Made by a program: the position numbers and the translations under genes
Shown here: piece by piece, positions 40,279-50,145 of the stretch
Layout: every line of letters begins with the position of its first letter
How positions within the stretch are numbered: the first letter of the stretch is position 1
Notes under the pieces: generated by a model
The model's database searches: none
Seen by the model: the letters and a program-made list of their open reading frames with translations, nothing else
What the model was told of the DNA's origin: nothing
NCBI RefSeq assembly: GCF_026965535.1
Contig: NZ_CP114039.1
Location: 682,001 to 746,000 of the forward strand
DNA: 64,000 bases
DNA from: Corallococcus sp. NCRR
GTDB taxonomy: Bacteria > Myxococcota > Myxococcia > Myxococcales > Myxococcaceae
Direction: 5' to 3'

Positions 40279-43200
40279 ATGGCGCAAGGCTTCCAACAGG
40301 CCGGCGACACCCCCAGGGAGCCACACCCGGGCCAGCGGCTGGGCAACCGCTACGAGCTGCGCCAGCGGGTGAAGGCCGGCCGGGGCATCTCCACCTGGCA
40401 GGGGTTGGACCTGCTCACGCACGAGCGCGTGCTCGTGAAGATCACCGCCCTGTCCGCCTTCGTCCCCACGGCCCGCCACCGGCTGGAGCACGAGGCGGAG
40501 GTGCTGTCGCGGCTGCACAGCCCCGCGCTCGTGCCCGTGCGCCACCTGGGCACGTTCGACGAGCTGCTCTATCTGGTCACCCCCTGGGTGGACGGCGAGA
40601 CGCTGGAGGAGCGCCTGCGGCGCGGCCCCCTGTCGCTGCCGGAGGCCATCGTCCTGGGCCAGCGCCTGCTGCAGGCGCTCGCGGAGGCGCACCGGGAGGG
40701 CGTCCTCCACCGCGACGTGAAGCCCTCCAACATCCTGGTGCGCGATTACCCGATGGCTTCCGCGTGGCTCACCGACTTCGGCCTGTCGCGCAGCGAGCGG
40801 TTGGACCCGACCCTGCGGGATTTGCCCGTGGGCACCGCGCGCTACATGTCCCCGGAGCAGGCGGGGCTCATCAACCGGCCGGTGGAGGCGCCGTCGGACC
40901 TGTACGCGGTGGGCCTGGTGCTCTTCGAGGCGCTGTCCGGCCGCCCCGCGCTGGAGGGCGCGACGGTGGGCGAGGTGCTGCGCCTGCACCTCACCGCGCA
41001 CCCGCGCCTGCGGCCCGTGGGCGTGGAGGTGCCGCTGGCGATGGAGGAGCTCATCGCGCGCTTGAGCCAGACGGATCCGCGCGACCGCTACCAGTCCGCG
41101 GACGCCGCGCTCGCGGACCTGAACGCGCTGGAGGCCGCGCTGTCCCGGGGGGAGGCGGAGCCCGCGCTCGTCACCGGCGCGCACGACCACCGCCAGAGCC
41201 TCACCGAGCCGTCCTTCGTGGGCCGCCGCGAGGAGCTGATGACGCTGGAGCGCGAGCTCGAGCGCACGCACGAGGGCGGCTCGCGCGCCGTGGTGGTGGA
41301 GGGCGAGTCCGGCGGCGGCAAGAGCCGGCTCCTGGAGGAGTTCTCCGCCCGGGCCTCGGGCCAACGCGCGTGGGTGCTGCATGGCCAGGCGCAGGACCAG
41401 GCCGCGCAGCGCCCCTTCCAGCTCTTCTCGGGCGTGGCGGAGGGCATCGCCGCCGCCGCGCGCGAGGAGCCCGCGCTGGGCGCGCTCCTGCGGGAGCGGC
41501 TCGCGGGCCAGGAGGCCGGCCTGTGCACGGTGCTGCCCCCGCTCGCGGAGGTGCTCCTCCCGGACTCGCGGACGCCGCGGGCCCAGGGGCTGGGGCCGGA
41601 GTCGTTGAGCGAGAGCCGCAGCGTCTGGAGCCTCACCGCGCTCTTGAGCGCGCTGGGCACGCCGGACGCGCCCGCGGTGGTGGTGCTGGAGGATTGCCAG
41701 TGGGCGGACACGCTCACGCTGCGCGCGCTGGAGGCATGGTCGCAGGGCCGCCGCGCCGGGGACGGGCGGCTGCTGCTCATCGTGTCCTTCCGCAGCGAGG
41801 ACATCCACGCGGACCACCTGCTGAGGCGCCTGGCGCCGGGCGCGCACCTGAAGCTGTCCGCCTTTGGCGCGGCCGAGGTGGCGCTGCTGGCGGAGTCCAT
41901 GGCCGGCGTGCTGCCACAGGAGGCCCTGGAGCTGGTGACGCGGCTGGCGGAGGGCAACCCGTTCATGGCCTCCGCGGTGCTGCACGGGCTGGTGGAGGAC
42001 GGCGTCCTCATGCCCGGCCCGGACGGCTGGCGGGTGCAGCCGGAGGCCATGGCGCACGCGCGCTCGTCGCGCCAGGCGGCCACCTTCCTGGTGCGACGCC
42101 TGCGCCTGCTGCCGCCGGAGTCCCTGCACGTGCTCAGCGTGGGCGCCGTGCTGGGCAAGTCCTTCGACGCGAGGGCGGTGGCGGCCCTCGCCGGCACGCC
42201 GCTGGAGGCCGTCACCACCGCGCTGGAGCCCCCGCGCCGCCGGCACATGCTGTGGGCGGAGGGCACGCGCTCCACCTTCGTGCACGACAAGCTGCGCGAG
42301 GTGCTGCTGGACCTGCTCTCCCCGGAGGAGCGCCGGGAGCTGCACCGGCTGGCCGCGCGGGCCGCGCAGCAGGCCGTGCCCACCGACCCGTTCGAGCTGG
42401 CCTACCACTTCGACGCGGCGGGTGAGAGCGCGCAGGCCCTGCCCTACGCGCTGGTGGCCGCGGAGCAGGCGCGCCAGCGCTTCTCCCTGGACAGCGCGGA
42501 GGTGAACTACCGCATCGCGGAGCGCGGCGCTTCCGGCGCGGACGCGCGCACCCGCTACCGCATCGCGTCCGGGCTGGGCACCGCGCTGATGATGCGCGGC
42601 CGTTACGACGAGGCGCAGCGGCAGTTGGAGGCCGCGCAGGCCCTGGCGCACGACCGGCTGGAGCAGGGCCGCACGCTGGGCCACCTGGGCGAGCTCGCCT
42701 TCAAGCGCGGCCAGACGGTGCAGGCCAACGCCTACCTGGAGCAGGGCCTGAAGCTCCTGGGCCGCTGGGTGCCGCCCGGCAAACTGACCACCGGCGCCAG
42801 CGCGGCGTGGGAGATCCTCATGCAGGCCGCGCACACCGTGGCGCCGCGCCTGTGGCTGGCCCGCAAGTCCCTGGCGCGGAGCGAGGAGGACCTGCTCGCG
42901 GTCAACCTCTACAGCCGGCTCGCGTACGGCTACTGGTACCAGCGGGGCCGCGCCGCGGTGCTGTGGGCGCACCTGCGTGACATGAACCTGGCGGAGCGCT
43001 ACCCGCCCACGCCGGAGCTGGCGCAGGCCTACTCCGCGCACTCGCCCGCGCTCACCACCCTGCCCTGGTTCCAGCGCGCGTACGCCTACGCGGAGAAGTC
43101 GCTGGCCCTGCGTCAGCAGCTGGGCGACGTGTGGGGCCAGGGCCAGTCGCTGCACTTCTACGGCCTGGCGCTCTACGCCTCGTCGCGCTTCAAGGACTGC

Positions 43201-45240
43201 ATCGAGAAGTGCCGGGAAGCGGTGCGCCTCCTGGAGCGCACCGGCGACCCGTGGGAGGTGAACAACGCCACCTTCCAGATCGCCATGTCGCTCTACCGCC
43301 TGGGCCGCCTGAAGGAGGCCGCGGCGGTGAGCCAGAAGCTGCACGCGGCGGCGCTCGCGCTGGGGGACCGGTACTCGCTGCGCCTGGGCCTGGAGGCGTG
43401 GGCCAAGTCCACCGGGGGCCGCATCCCCGCGGCGCTCCTGGAGACGGAGCTGGCGGCGCCCACCGCCACCGACCCGCAGTCCTTCGCGGGCGTGCTCCAG
43501 GCGGAGGCCCTGCGCCTGCTGCGAGAGAACGAGCCCGCGCGCGCCGCGGAGGTGCTGGAGCGCGCCGAGCGCGTGGTGGAGGACGCGCACCTGCGTCAGG
43601 AGTACGTGGCCCCCATCACCCCGTGGCTCGCCACCGCGCGCAGGCGGCTGGCGCAGCAGGCCAGCCCCCTCAATCCCAGACAGCGCGACCTGCTCCTGAA
43701 GGAGGCCGACAGCGTGGCGAAGCGCGCCCACGAGGTCGCGCGGACCTACCGCAACAACCTGCCCCACGCGCTGCGCGAGCGCGGCCTGATGTGCGCGCTG
43801 CGCGGCCGGCCCGCGCGGGCCCGCAAGCACCTGGACGAAGCCCTGCGCGTGGCCGAAGAGCTGGAGATGCGCCAGGAGCGCGCGCTCACGCTCCAGGCCC
43901 GTGGCGAGGTGGGCCGGGTACAGGGCTGGCCCGGCGCCGCGCGCGACCTGGAGACGGCCGCGCGCGAGCTGGAGGCCATGGAGGACGGCCTGCACCGGGA
44001 GGCGGAGCACGCCACGGCCGGCGTGGAGACGCTGTCGCTGGTGGACCGCTTCCCGCGCGTGCTGGAGGTGGGGCGCAGGCTCGCGTCCGCCCTGTCGCGC
44101 GAGGCCGTCTTCGAAACGGCGCGCCAGTCCATGCAGGAGCTGTTGCGCGCGGAGCGCTGCGCCGTGGTGGACCCGCGCGCGGTGGTGTCGGAAGAGGACG
44201 CGAAGAACCAGGGCCTCAGCCGCACCGCGCTCGCGCGCGCGCTGGAGACGGGCCGCATCACCGTGCTGGGCCAGGGGCTGCCCGGCGGCATCAGTGAGAG
44301 CATGGAGCTGCTCGGGGTGCGCTCGCTCCTGTGCGCGCCGCTCCAGGTGCGCGGCAAGACGGTGGCGTGCGTGGTGGCCAGCCACCGCAAGGTGGGCGCG
44401 CTCTTCGGCGAGGACGAGGAGCGCCTGGCGTCCTTCGTGGCCATCCTCGCGGGCGCGGCGCTGGAGAACGCGGAGAACTTCGAGCGCGTGGCCGCCCTCT
44501 CCGAGGAGCAGGGCCGCCTGTACCGGGAGGAGCAGGAGGCCGTGCGCCGACGCGATGACTTCCTGTCCATCGCCGCGCACGAGCTGAAGACGCCGCTCAC
44601 GTCGCTGCAGCTCCACATCCAGGGGCTCCAGGCCAAGGCCAAGGGCGCGCCCATGCCGCCGGAGAAGCTGACCGCGAAGCTGGAGTCCGCCTATTCGCAG
44701 ACGCAGCGGCTGGGGAAGCTGGTCAACGACCTCCTGGACATCTCCCGCATCGCGCAGGGCCAGCTGCACATCAAGCGCGAGGACGTGGACCTGGTGGCGC
44801 TGGTGCGCGGCCAGTTGGAGCGCAGCCGCGAGGCCCTGACCCGCGCCGAGTGCGAGGTGCGCTTCCACGCCAGCGAGCCGCGCCTCATCGGCCACTGGGA
44901 CGCGCTCCGGATGGAGCAGGTGGTGGGCAACCTGCTGACCAACGCCATGAAGTACGGCGCGGGCAAGCCCGTGGAGGTGACGCTGGACGGGGACGCCACG
45001 CGCGTGCGCCTGGAGGTGCGCGACCACGGCATCGGCATCGCGGAGGAGGACCGGGCGCGCATCTTCGAGCGCTTCGAGCGCGCGGTGTCCGTGCGCCACT
45101 ACGGCGGCTTCGGGCTGGGGCTGTGGATCGTCCGCGAAATCGTCCAGGCGCTGGGCGGCAACATCGACGTCGCCAGCGCCCCGGAGCAGGGCTCCACCTT
45201 CACCGTCACCCTGCCCCGCTCCGGCTCACCGGTGCACTGA
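40279..45240 (+). CDS. Ser/Thr kinase-AAA ATPase-TPR-GAF-histidine kinase fusion
   Basis: The 1653-aa protein has, in order, a eukaryotic-type kinase domain (about 15-280): VLVKI Lys, His144-Arg145-Asp146, DFG at Asp166, GTARYMSPEQA. An AAA/STAND ATPase (about 310-700) follows with Walker A GESGGGKS (342-349, Lys348) and Walker B VVVLEDCQWAD. Next are a TPR-like helical region (about 720-1200), a GAF domain (about 1255-1410), a HisKA with phospho-His1434 (AAHELKTP) and a full HATPase (NLLTNAMKYG, DHGIGIAEEDRARIFERFER, GFGLGLWIV). All catalytic motifs are intact in both kinases. It is of the protein-kinase-like predicted-ATPase class common in myxobacteria. No receiver gene is adjacent. Confidence 0.93.
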   Translation: MAQGFQQAGDTPREPHPGQRLGNRYELRQRVKAGRGISTWQGLDLLTHERVLVKITALSAFVPTARHRLEHEAEVLSRLHSPALVPVRHLGTFDELLYLVTPWVDGETLEERLRRGPLSLPEAIVLGQRLLQALAEAHREGVLHRDVKPSNILVRDYPMASAWLTDFGLSRSERLDPTLRDLPVGTARYMSPEQAGLINRPVEAPSDLYAVGLVLFEALSGRPALEGATVGEVLRLHLTAHPRLRPVGVEVPLAMEELIARLSQTDPRDRYQSADAALADLNALEAALSRGEAEPALVTGAHDHRQSLTEPSFVGRREELMTLERELERTHEGGSRAVVVEGESGGGKSRLLEEFSARASGQRAWVLHGQAQDQAAQRPFQLFSGVAEGIAAAAREEPALGALLRERLAGQEAGLCTVLPPLAEVLLPDSRTPRAQGLGPESLSESRSVWSLTALLSALGTPDAPAVVVLEDCQWADTLTLRALEAWSQGRRAGDGRLLLIVSFRSEDIHADHLLRRLAPGAHLKLSAFGAAEVALLAESMAGVLPQEALELVTRLAEGNPFMASAVLHGLVEDGVLMPGPDGWRVQPEAMAHARSSRQAATFLVRRLRLLPPESLHVLSVGAVLGKSFDARAVAALAGTPLEAVTTALEPPRRRHMLWAEGTRSTFVHDKLREVLLDLLSPEERRELHRLAARAAQQAVPTDPFELAYHFDAAGESAQALPYALVAAEQARQRFSLDSAEVNYRIAERGASGADARTRYRIASGLGTALMMRGRYDEAQRQLEAAQALAHDRLEQGRTLGHLGELAFKRGQTVQANAYLEQGLKLLGRWVPPGKLTTGASAAWEILMQAAHTVAPRLWLARKSLARSEEDLLAVNLYSRLAYGYWYQRGRAAVLWAHLRDMNLAERYPPTPELAQAYSAHSPALTTLPWFQRAYAYAEKSLALRQQLGDVWGQGQSLHFYGLALYASSRFKDCIEKCREAVRLLERTGDPWEVNNATFQIAMSLYRLGRLKEAAAVSQKLHAAALALGDRYSLRLGLEAWAKSTGGRIPAALLETELAAPTATDPQSFAGVLQAEALRLLRENEPARAAEVLERAERVVEDAHLRQEYVAPITPWLATARRRLAQQASPLNPRQRDLLLKEADSVAKRAHEVARTYRNNLPHALRERGLMCALRGRPARARKHLDEALRVAEELEMRQERALTLQARGEVGRVQGWPGAARDLETAARELEAMEDGLHREAEHATAGVETLSLVDRFPRVLEVGRRLASALSREAVFETARQSMQELLRAERCAVVDPRAVVSEEDAKNQGLSRTALARALETGRITVLGQGLPGGISESMELLGVRSLLCAPLQVRGKTVACVVASHRKVGALFGEDEERLASFVAILAGAALENAENFERVAALSEEQGRLYREEQEAVRRRDDFLSIAAHELKTPLTSLQLHIQGLQAKAKGAPMPPEKLTAKLESAYSQTQRLGKLVNDLLDISRIAQGQLHIKREDVDLVALVRGQLERSREALTRAECEVRFHASEPRLIGHWDALRMEQVVGNLLTNAMKYGAGKPVEVTLDGDATRVRLEVRDHGIGIAEEDRARIFERFERAVSVRHYGGFGLGLWIVREIVQALGGNIDVASAPEQGSTFTVTLPRSGSPVH

Positions 45241-45251
45241 CCGGGCACTGA

Positions 45252-46292
45252 CTAGCGGCGCGTCACTTCCAGGTAGATGACGTTGTCCTGCGAATCGCGG
45301 AACAGCCGCACGTTGTCCACCTGCTCCAGCGGCGTCTCCGACAGGAGGTCGCGCATGCCGTCCTCGTCCCGGTAGGTGAGCCACCAGTCCATGAAGGCCT
45401 CCATGTAGCCCGTCTCCGGCGGGTGCACCGCGAAGTTGGCCACCAGCAGGCGTCCGCCCGGGCGCAGCATCTGGAAGAGCAGCGCGGTGAGGCGGGCGGC
45501 CACGGAGTCCGACAGGTAGTCGTACAGCCCGGCGGAGTACGCGAAGTCCAGGTCCTGGAACACCGCCTTGCCCGCGAGCAGGGAGCGGACCGAGCCGCAC
45601 ACCGGCCGCACGATGCCCCCCGGGTGCAGGCGCGAAATCTCCGCCAGGCTCACCGGGTCCTGGTCGAACGCGATGAGCTCCTGGAGCTTCCGCTCCACCA
45701 CCGCGCGCGACGACTCCGCCTCCCGCAGGTGCCCGCACGCCACCGACAGCACGCGCCCGTCGGGGCGCCGCGCGGCCGTCTCGTCCATCATCCGCGCGAG
45801 CAGCTCCCGGCGCTCGCGCACGCTGCGCGCGGAGGGCTGCCCGTGCATGTAGCGGTAGATTTCGCGGCCCGCGTGCAGCTCGTCCGCCGCGTGGTCCATG
45901 TAGAGGTAGTCGATGAGCGCCGCGTCCCCCGCGTAGCCACGGGGCCGCTCGAAGGCGTGCCGGGTGAAGGGGCACTGGTGCAGGAAGGGGCGCATGGGGT
46001 GCTTGCGCGCCAGCTCCTGGCAGAAGCGCTTCCACACCTCCGGGCTCCACCGCCGCCGCCGGTGGATCAGCCCCCCGTGCAGGGCCGTCATGCCGGCATG
46101 CAGCGTCTCATCCGGCCCCTGCACCATCCGCGAGTGCAGGCTGTCCAGCCACTCGCGCGCCTCCATGAACGCTTCTTCCGTGGGAGGCTCGTCTTCCCGG
46201 GGGGGATTCACCAGGACGAGGTGGTTGGCTTCAGGCGCGACCGGCAGAGCCGCGCCGTGGACCGACAGGATGGGCTGGCGCATGGGCATCAT
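45252..46292 (-). CDS. Class I SAM-dependent methyltransferase
   Basis: The 346-aa protein has an N-terminal helical region, FERPRGYAGDAALIDYLYMDH, and a Rossmann methyltransferase core: RVLSVACGHLREAE (SAM-binding motif I), LIAFDQDPVSLAEI (motif II), DLDFAYSAGLYDYLSD and LRPGGRLLVANF. The RGYAGD segment also occurs in proteins annotated for 3-hydroxypalmitic acid methyl ester synthesis, so a lipid or small acid could be the substrate (uncertain). Start choice among ATGs at 46292, 46289 and 46283 is open. It is convergent with the kinase fusion (11-bp gap). Confidence 0.75.
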   Translation of the reverse strand: MMPMRQPILSVHGAALPVAPEANHLVLVNPPREDEPPTEEAFMEAREWLDSLHSRMVQGPDETLHAGMTALHGGLIHRRRRWSPEVWKRFCQELARKHPMRPFLHQCPFTRHAFERPRGYAGDAALIDYLYMDHAADELHAGREIYRYMHGQPSARSVRERRELLARMMDETAARRPDGRVLSVACGHLREAESSRAVVERKLQELIAFDQDPVSLAEISRLHPGGIVRPVCGSVRSLLAGKAVFQDLDFAYSAGLYDYLSDSVAARLTALLFQMLRPGGRLLVANFAVHPPETGYMEAFMDWWLTYRDEDGMRDLLSETPLEQVDNVRLFRDSQDNVIYLEVTRR

Positions 46293-46570
46293 CCTGACAA
46301 CCTGGGAGCGGGGGTCATCCACTTCCCGAGCCCCCGCCTTTCGCCAGGTCCAGCCCCGGCCAGCCGGCCGGGCCCCCCCTGCACCGCCCGGCCCATACCG
46401 GCCGCACGTAGCGTGACGCACCGGGTCCGCAAGGCCCTCCGGGCACGGTTCTACCCGCAAGGTCCGACAATCCCCGCCCCGGGCGGGGGTTTGCGGGGGG
46501 CGCGGTATCCGGCGACAGACACTGCGGTTAGGATGGCCCGCCCCGCCTGGAAGAGAGCCGCAAGCCGCGC

Positions 46571-46948
46571 ATGAAGATTGAAATCGCCCACCTGCCCCAC
46601 GACATCATCGAGATCATCTATCCGTCGGAAGTGACGCCGAAGGACGTGACCGAGTACGTCGAGCAACTGAAGAAGGACATCACCGCCCGCAAGGGCGCGG
46701 AGTGGTCCGCGCTGGTGGACCAGTCCCGGCTGCGCGTGATGCCCGCCTCGGTGGTGGGGGAGATGGCCCGGCTGAACGCCTACGCCCAGCAGCTCGGCAT
46801 GAAGCGCTCCGCGCGCGTGGTGAGCGACCCCGGCAGCGGCCTGCAGGCGTGGCGCATGACCAAGAACGCCGGCCTCACCATCCCCGCGAAGACCTTCGAG
46901 ACCCGCTCCGAGGCCCTGTCCTGGCTCGAAGCCCCCGACGCGGACTGA
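46571..46948 (+). CDS. SpoIIAA-like (STAS-type) small protein
   Basis: The 125-aa cytosolic protein resembles SpoIIAA-like/DUF STAS folds: beta (IEIAHLPHDIIEIIYP), helix, WSALVDQSRLRVMPASVVGE, helix, RSARVVSDPGSGLQAWRM, then TFETRSEALSWLEA, the common ending of this group. No phosphorylatable Ser is obvious. The role is unknown. It is monocistronic, with a 278-bp region upstream that is GC-rich with short hairpins and no other gene. Confidence 0.65.
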   Translation: MKIEIAHLPHDIIEIIYPSEVTPKDVTEYVEQLKKDITARKGAEWSALVDQSRLRVMPASVVGEMARLNAYAQQLGMKRSARVVSDPGSGLQAWRMTKNAGLTIPAKTFETRSEALSWLEAPDAD

Positions 46949-47078
46949 AGAACGGCAGAACCCCTGGCATCCCCTCCCCCCGGTCCTTCCATGCGACCGC
47001 ACGGGTCCGTCTACGTCTTCCAGTAACACCCCCTTTCTTCGCTGTATCTGTCGCCGTACCCGTCAGGAGTCACCCCGC

Positions 47079-48734
47079 ATGTCCGTGTCCGCCCCCGCCC
47101 GCCGCGCGAAGCTGCTCGGCACCCTGTTCTGCACCCTCACCGCCCTGGCCTGCGGGCCGGCCCCCGAGTCCGGTTCGCCGGAGCAGCAGCCCGCGCTGAA
47201 CGAGTCCAGCGCGCCGGTCGTCTACGGCAACGACGACCGCTTCGACGTCTACGCGCACCCCAGCGCGGCCCTGCGGGAGCGGGCCCAGCAGTCCACCGTG
47301 GCGCTGCTGTTCCCGGAGGACATCGACGACTCGAACCCGAACAACGTCGTGCTGAGCGACGTGACGCTGGACGACTGGGAGAACCTCTGCACGGACCAGC
47401 GCTTCCGGAACGACCCGGCGCCGGCCTTCTGCTCGGGCACGCTCATCGACGATGACCTGGTGCTGACCGCGGGCCACTGCGTGGAGACGGCGGCGGACTG
47501 CCGCGACACGCGCTTCGTCTTCAAGTTCTACAAGACGGCGGAGAACACGCTGGAGACCCTCACCACGCAGGACATCTTCTCCTGCAAGAGCATCGTGACG
47601 CGCAAGCTGGTGGAGAGCGGCGACCGCTACGTGGACTTCGCCATCATCCGGCTGGACCGCTCGGCGGCGCCGCGCTTCACCCCCGCCCCCATCCGCCCGG
47701 GCAACGACGCGCTGGCGGTGGGCCAGAACGTGGCCGTCATCGGCAGCGGCAGCGGCATCCCGTTCAAGATCGACTCGGGCGGCTCCGTGCGTGAGAACAA
47801 CGCGTCGTTCAAGGACTACTTCATCGCCACCACGGACACCTTCGCGGGCAACTCCGGCTCCGGCGTGTACGAGACGGCCAACAACACCGTGGCCGGCATC
47901 CTGGTGTTCGGCGACGAGGACTACGTCCCCCGCTCGGGCGCGGGCTGCAACGTGGTCAACGTGTGCCAGGAGAGCGCCTGCGGCGGCGAGGGCGTCATCT
48001 ACGTGAACCAGGCCATCTCCGCGTTCTGCGCGGCCAACACCAGCGTGCGGCTGTGCAACACCACGCCGCCCCCGGCGACGAACTACGCCTTCAACGCGTC
48101 CAACACCGCCAGCGCCACGCGCAACACCGTCAACGGCACGGTGACGCTCAAGGCCGGCGACAAGCTCACCGTGGGCACCTGCGGCGTCACCGGCGCGGCC
48201 CTCACCAGCGGTGACTCCTTCCTGCGCCTGCGCGGCCCGTCCGGCACGGAGGTCGCCTTCAACGACGACGGCTGTGGCAGCGGCTACGGCTCCAGGATTT
48301 CCTACACGGCCAGCGTCGCGGGCACCTACGAGGTCCGCGCCGGCTGCTACCAGGCCGGCGCCTGCGCCGGCACGGTGGCCTGGGAGATTGCCCAGGCCAG
48401 CGCGGCCACCCAGGGCTCGTTCGCCTTCAACGTGAGCAACACCGCCAACGCCACCACGGGCACGGCGAACAGCGACGTGACGCTCGCGGCCGGCCAGACG
48501 CTGTCCTTCGGCAGCTGCGGCGTGGCGGGCGCGTCCGGCACGGGTGACACGGTGGTGCGCCTGTTCAACGCGGCCGGCCAGCAGGTGACGTTCAACGACG
48601 ACGCCTCCGGCTGCGGCTCGCTGTCCCGCGCGGCCTACACCGTGCCGGCGAGCGCGGGCGGCACGTACCAGATGCGCGTGGGCTGCTTCGGCAACGAGGC
48701 GTGCAGCGGCACGGCGGCCTGGACCCTCCAGTAG
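47079..48734 (+). CDS. Secreted trypsin-like serine protease with two pre-peptidase C-terminal-like domains
   Basis: The 551-aa lipoprotein (LTALACG) has an S1-type protease domain with His133 (LTAGHC), Asp186 (YVDFAIIRLD) and Ser259 (AGNSGSGV). Two C-terminal beta domains of about 100 residues follow (about 340-440 and 450-551), each with SNTASAT/SNTANAT, GDxxLR or GDTVVR, FNDDGCG/FNDDASGC and a GTYEVR/GTYQMR ending. These resemble PPC domains, which aid secretion or surface binding. It probably digests prey protein. A strong terminator follows. Confidence 0.87.
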   Translation: MSVSAPARRAKLLGTLFCTLTALACGPAPESGSPEQQPALNESSAPVVYGNDDRFDVYAHPSAALRERAQQSTVALLFPEDIDDSNPNNVVLSDVTLDDWENLCTDQRFRNDPAPAFCSGTLIDDDLVLTAGHCVETAADCRDTRFVFKFYKTAENTLETLTTQDIFSCKSIVTRKLVESGDRYVDFAIIRLDRSAAPRFTPAPIRPGNDALAVGQNVAVIGSGSGIPFKIDSGGSVRENNASFKDYFIATTDTFAGNSGSGVYETANNTVAGILVFGDEDYVPRSGAGCNVVNVCQESACGGEGVIYVNQAISAFCAANTSVRLCNTTPPPATNYAFNASNTASATRNTVNGTVTLKAGDKLTVGTCGVTGAALTSGDSFLRLRGPSGTEVAFNDDGCGSGYGSRISYTASVAGTYEVRAGCYQAGACAGTVAWEIAQASAATQGSFAFNVSNTANATTGTANSDVTLAAGQTLSFGSCGVAGASGTGDTVVRLFNAAGQQVTFNDDASGCGSLSRAAYTVPASAGGTYQMRVGCFGNEACSGTAAWTLQ

Positions 48735-48758
48735 CCTTTCGCTTCTGCTGTCTTTCTT

Positions 48759-48799
48759 CCGGGCCCGTCGCTCCCCACCGTGGGGAGCGGCGGGCCCGG
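48759..48799 (+). terminator. Strong hairpin after the serine protease gene
   Basis: CCGGGCCCG and CGGGCCCGG flank an inner GCTCCCCAC/GTGGGGAGC stem, with a T-rich TGTCTTTT following. This is a typical rho-independent layout for high-GC DNA. Confidence 0.85.
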
Positions 48800-48891
48800 T
48801 GTCTTTTGCCCCTCAGCTCCCCCTCCTTGGAGGACCATCCTCCCCACCCGACCCTTGACACCTTGGAGGGCGAGGTCTAACGCAAGGCGCC

Positions 48892-50145
48892 ATGAGCACA
48901 CCCCGCTTCCCGCCGTCGCCCCGCCGCCCCGTGAGCACCGAGGGGCCGATGCGAGTCCTGCTGCTGGAGAACATCCACGCCTCGGCCCAGGAGATGCTGA
49001 AGGCGGAGGGCTTCGAGGTGGAGCGGCTGTCCGCCGCGCTCAAGCCGGAGGACCTGGCGGAGCGGCTCAAGGGCGTGCACCTGCTGGGCATCCGCAGCAA
49101 GACGACGGTGCCGGAGGAGTCGCTGAAGTACGCGGACGACCTCTTGGCGATTGGGGCCTTCTGCATCGGCACCAACCAGGTGGACCTGCTCGCCTCCAGC
49201 GTGCACGGCGTGCCGGTGTTCAACGCGCCGTTCAGCAACACGCGCAGCGTGGCGGAGATGGTGCTGGCGGAGGTGGTGGTGCTCACGCGCCAGCTCTTCG
49301 ACCGCAGCCGGGAGGTGCACGCGGGGCAGTGGCGCAAGGTGGCCACGGGCAGCCACGAGGTGCGCGGCAAGACGCTGGGCATCATCGGCTATGGGCACAT
49401 CGGCTCGCAGCTGGGCGTGCTGGCGGAGGCCCTGGGCATGCGCGTCCTCTACTACGACGTGATGACGAAGCTGCCCCTGGGCAACTCGCGGTCGGTGCCC
49501 ACGCTGAACGCGCTCCTGGCGGAGTCCGACTTCGTGACGCTGCACGTGCCGGCGCTGGCCTCCACGCACCTGATGATGGGACAGGAGCAGCTCGCCGCCA
49601 TGAAGCCGGGCGCGTGCCTCATCAACGCCAGCCGCGGCACGGTGGTGGACATCCCGGCGCTGGCGCAGGCGCTGCGCTCCAAGCACCTGGGCGGCGCGGC
49701 GGTGGACGTGTACCCGGAGGAGCCAGAGGGCAATTCGGACGGCTTCGTGACGGAGCTGCAGGGGCTGCCCAACGTGGTGCTCACGCCGCACATCGGCGGG
49801 TCCACGGAGGAGGCGCAGGCGTCCATTGGCAAGGAGGTGGCCACGTCGCTGCTCAAGTTCGTGAAGGGCGGCGCGACGACGGGCGCGGTGAACTTCCCCA
49901 ACGTGGAGGCGCCCATCAACCCGGGCACCCACCGCATCATCAACGTGCACCGCAACACGCCGGGCGTGCTCCGCGACATCAACCGCATCGTGTCCGACCT
50001 GAACGCCAACATCCACGCGCAGGTGCTGAGCACGGACGCGAACGTGGGCTACCTGGTGATGGACCTGGACCAGGACGTGTCCCGCCAGGTGTGCGAGGCC
50101 ATCGCCGGGCTGGAGACGGACATCAAGACGCGCATCGTGTCCTAA
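48892..50145 (+). CDS. serA: D-3-phosphoglycerate dehydrogenase
   Basis: The 417-aa protein has the D-2-hydroxyacid dehydrogenase fold: IRSKTTVPEE, FNAPFSNTRSVAEMVLAE, NAD motif GIIGYGHIGSQLG, the INASRGTVVD catalytic Arg region, PNVVLTPHIGGSTEEAQ with catalytic His, and a C-terminal ACT domain (HRIINVHRNTPGVLRDIN) for serine feedback. It starts serine synthesis from 3-phosphoglycerate. SerA enzymes of this length can also reduce 2-oxoglutarate to D-2-hydroxyglutarate. The gene overlaps by 4 nt, tail to tail, the flavin dehydrogenase that follows. Confidence 0.93.
   Translation: MSTPRFPPSPRRPVSTEGPMRVLLLENIHASAQEMLKAEGFEVERLSAALKPEDLAERLKGVHLLGIRSKTTVPEESLKYADDLLAIGAFCIGTNQVDLLASSVHGVPVFNAPFSNTRSVAEMVLAEVVVLTRQLFDRSREVHAGQWRKVATGSHEVRGKTLGIIGYGHIGSQLGVLAEALGMRVLYYDVMTKLPLGNSRSVPTLNALLAESDFVTLHVPALASTHLMMGQEQLAAMKPGACLINASRGTVVDIPALAQALRSKHLGGAAVDVYPEEPEGNSDGFVTELQGLPNVVLTPHIGGSTEEAQASIGKEVATSLLKFVKGGATTGAVNFPNVEAPINPGTHRIINVHRNTPGVLRDINRIVSDLNANIHAQVLSTDANVGYLVMDLDQDVSRQVCEAIAGLETDIKTRIVS

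Noticed and set aside
39832..45099. Minus-strand open frame of 1755 codons opposite the large kinase gene
   Set aside because: It is an antisense shadow caused by high GC at third positions. It is Leu/Arg/His-rich without any domain, while the plus strand has complete kinase, AAA, GAF and HATPase motifs.
46460..46500. GC-rich hairpin (CCCCGCCC/GGGCGGGG) as a terminator
   Set aside because: Its loop would be a single base, and it is upstream of both flanking genes, where no transcript needs to end.
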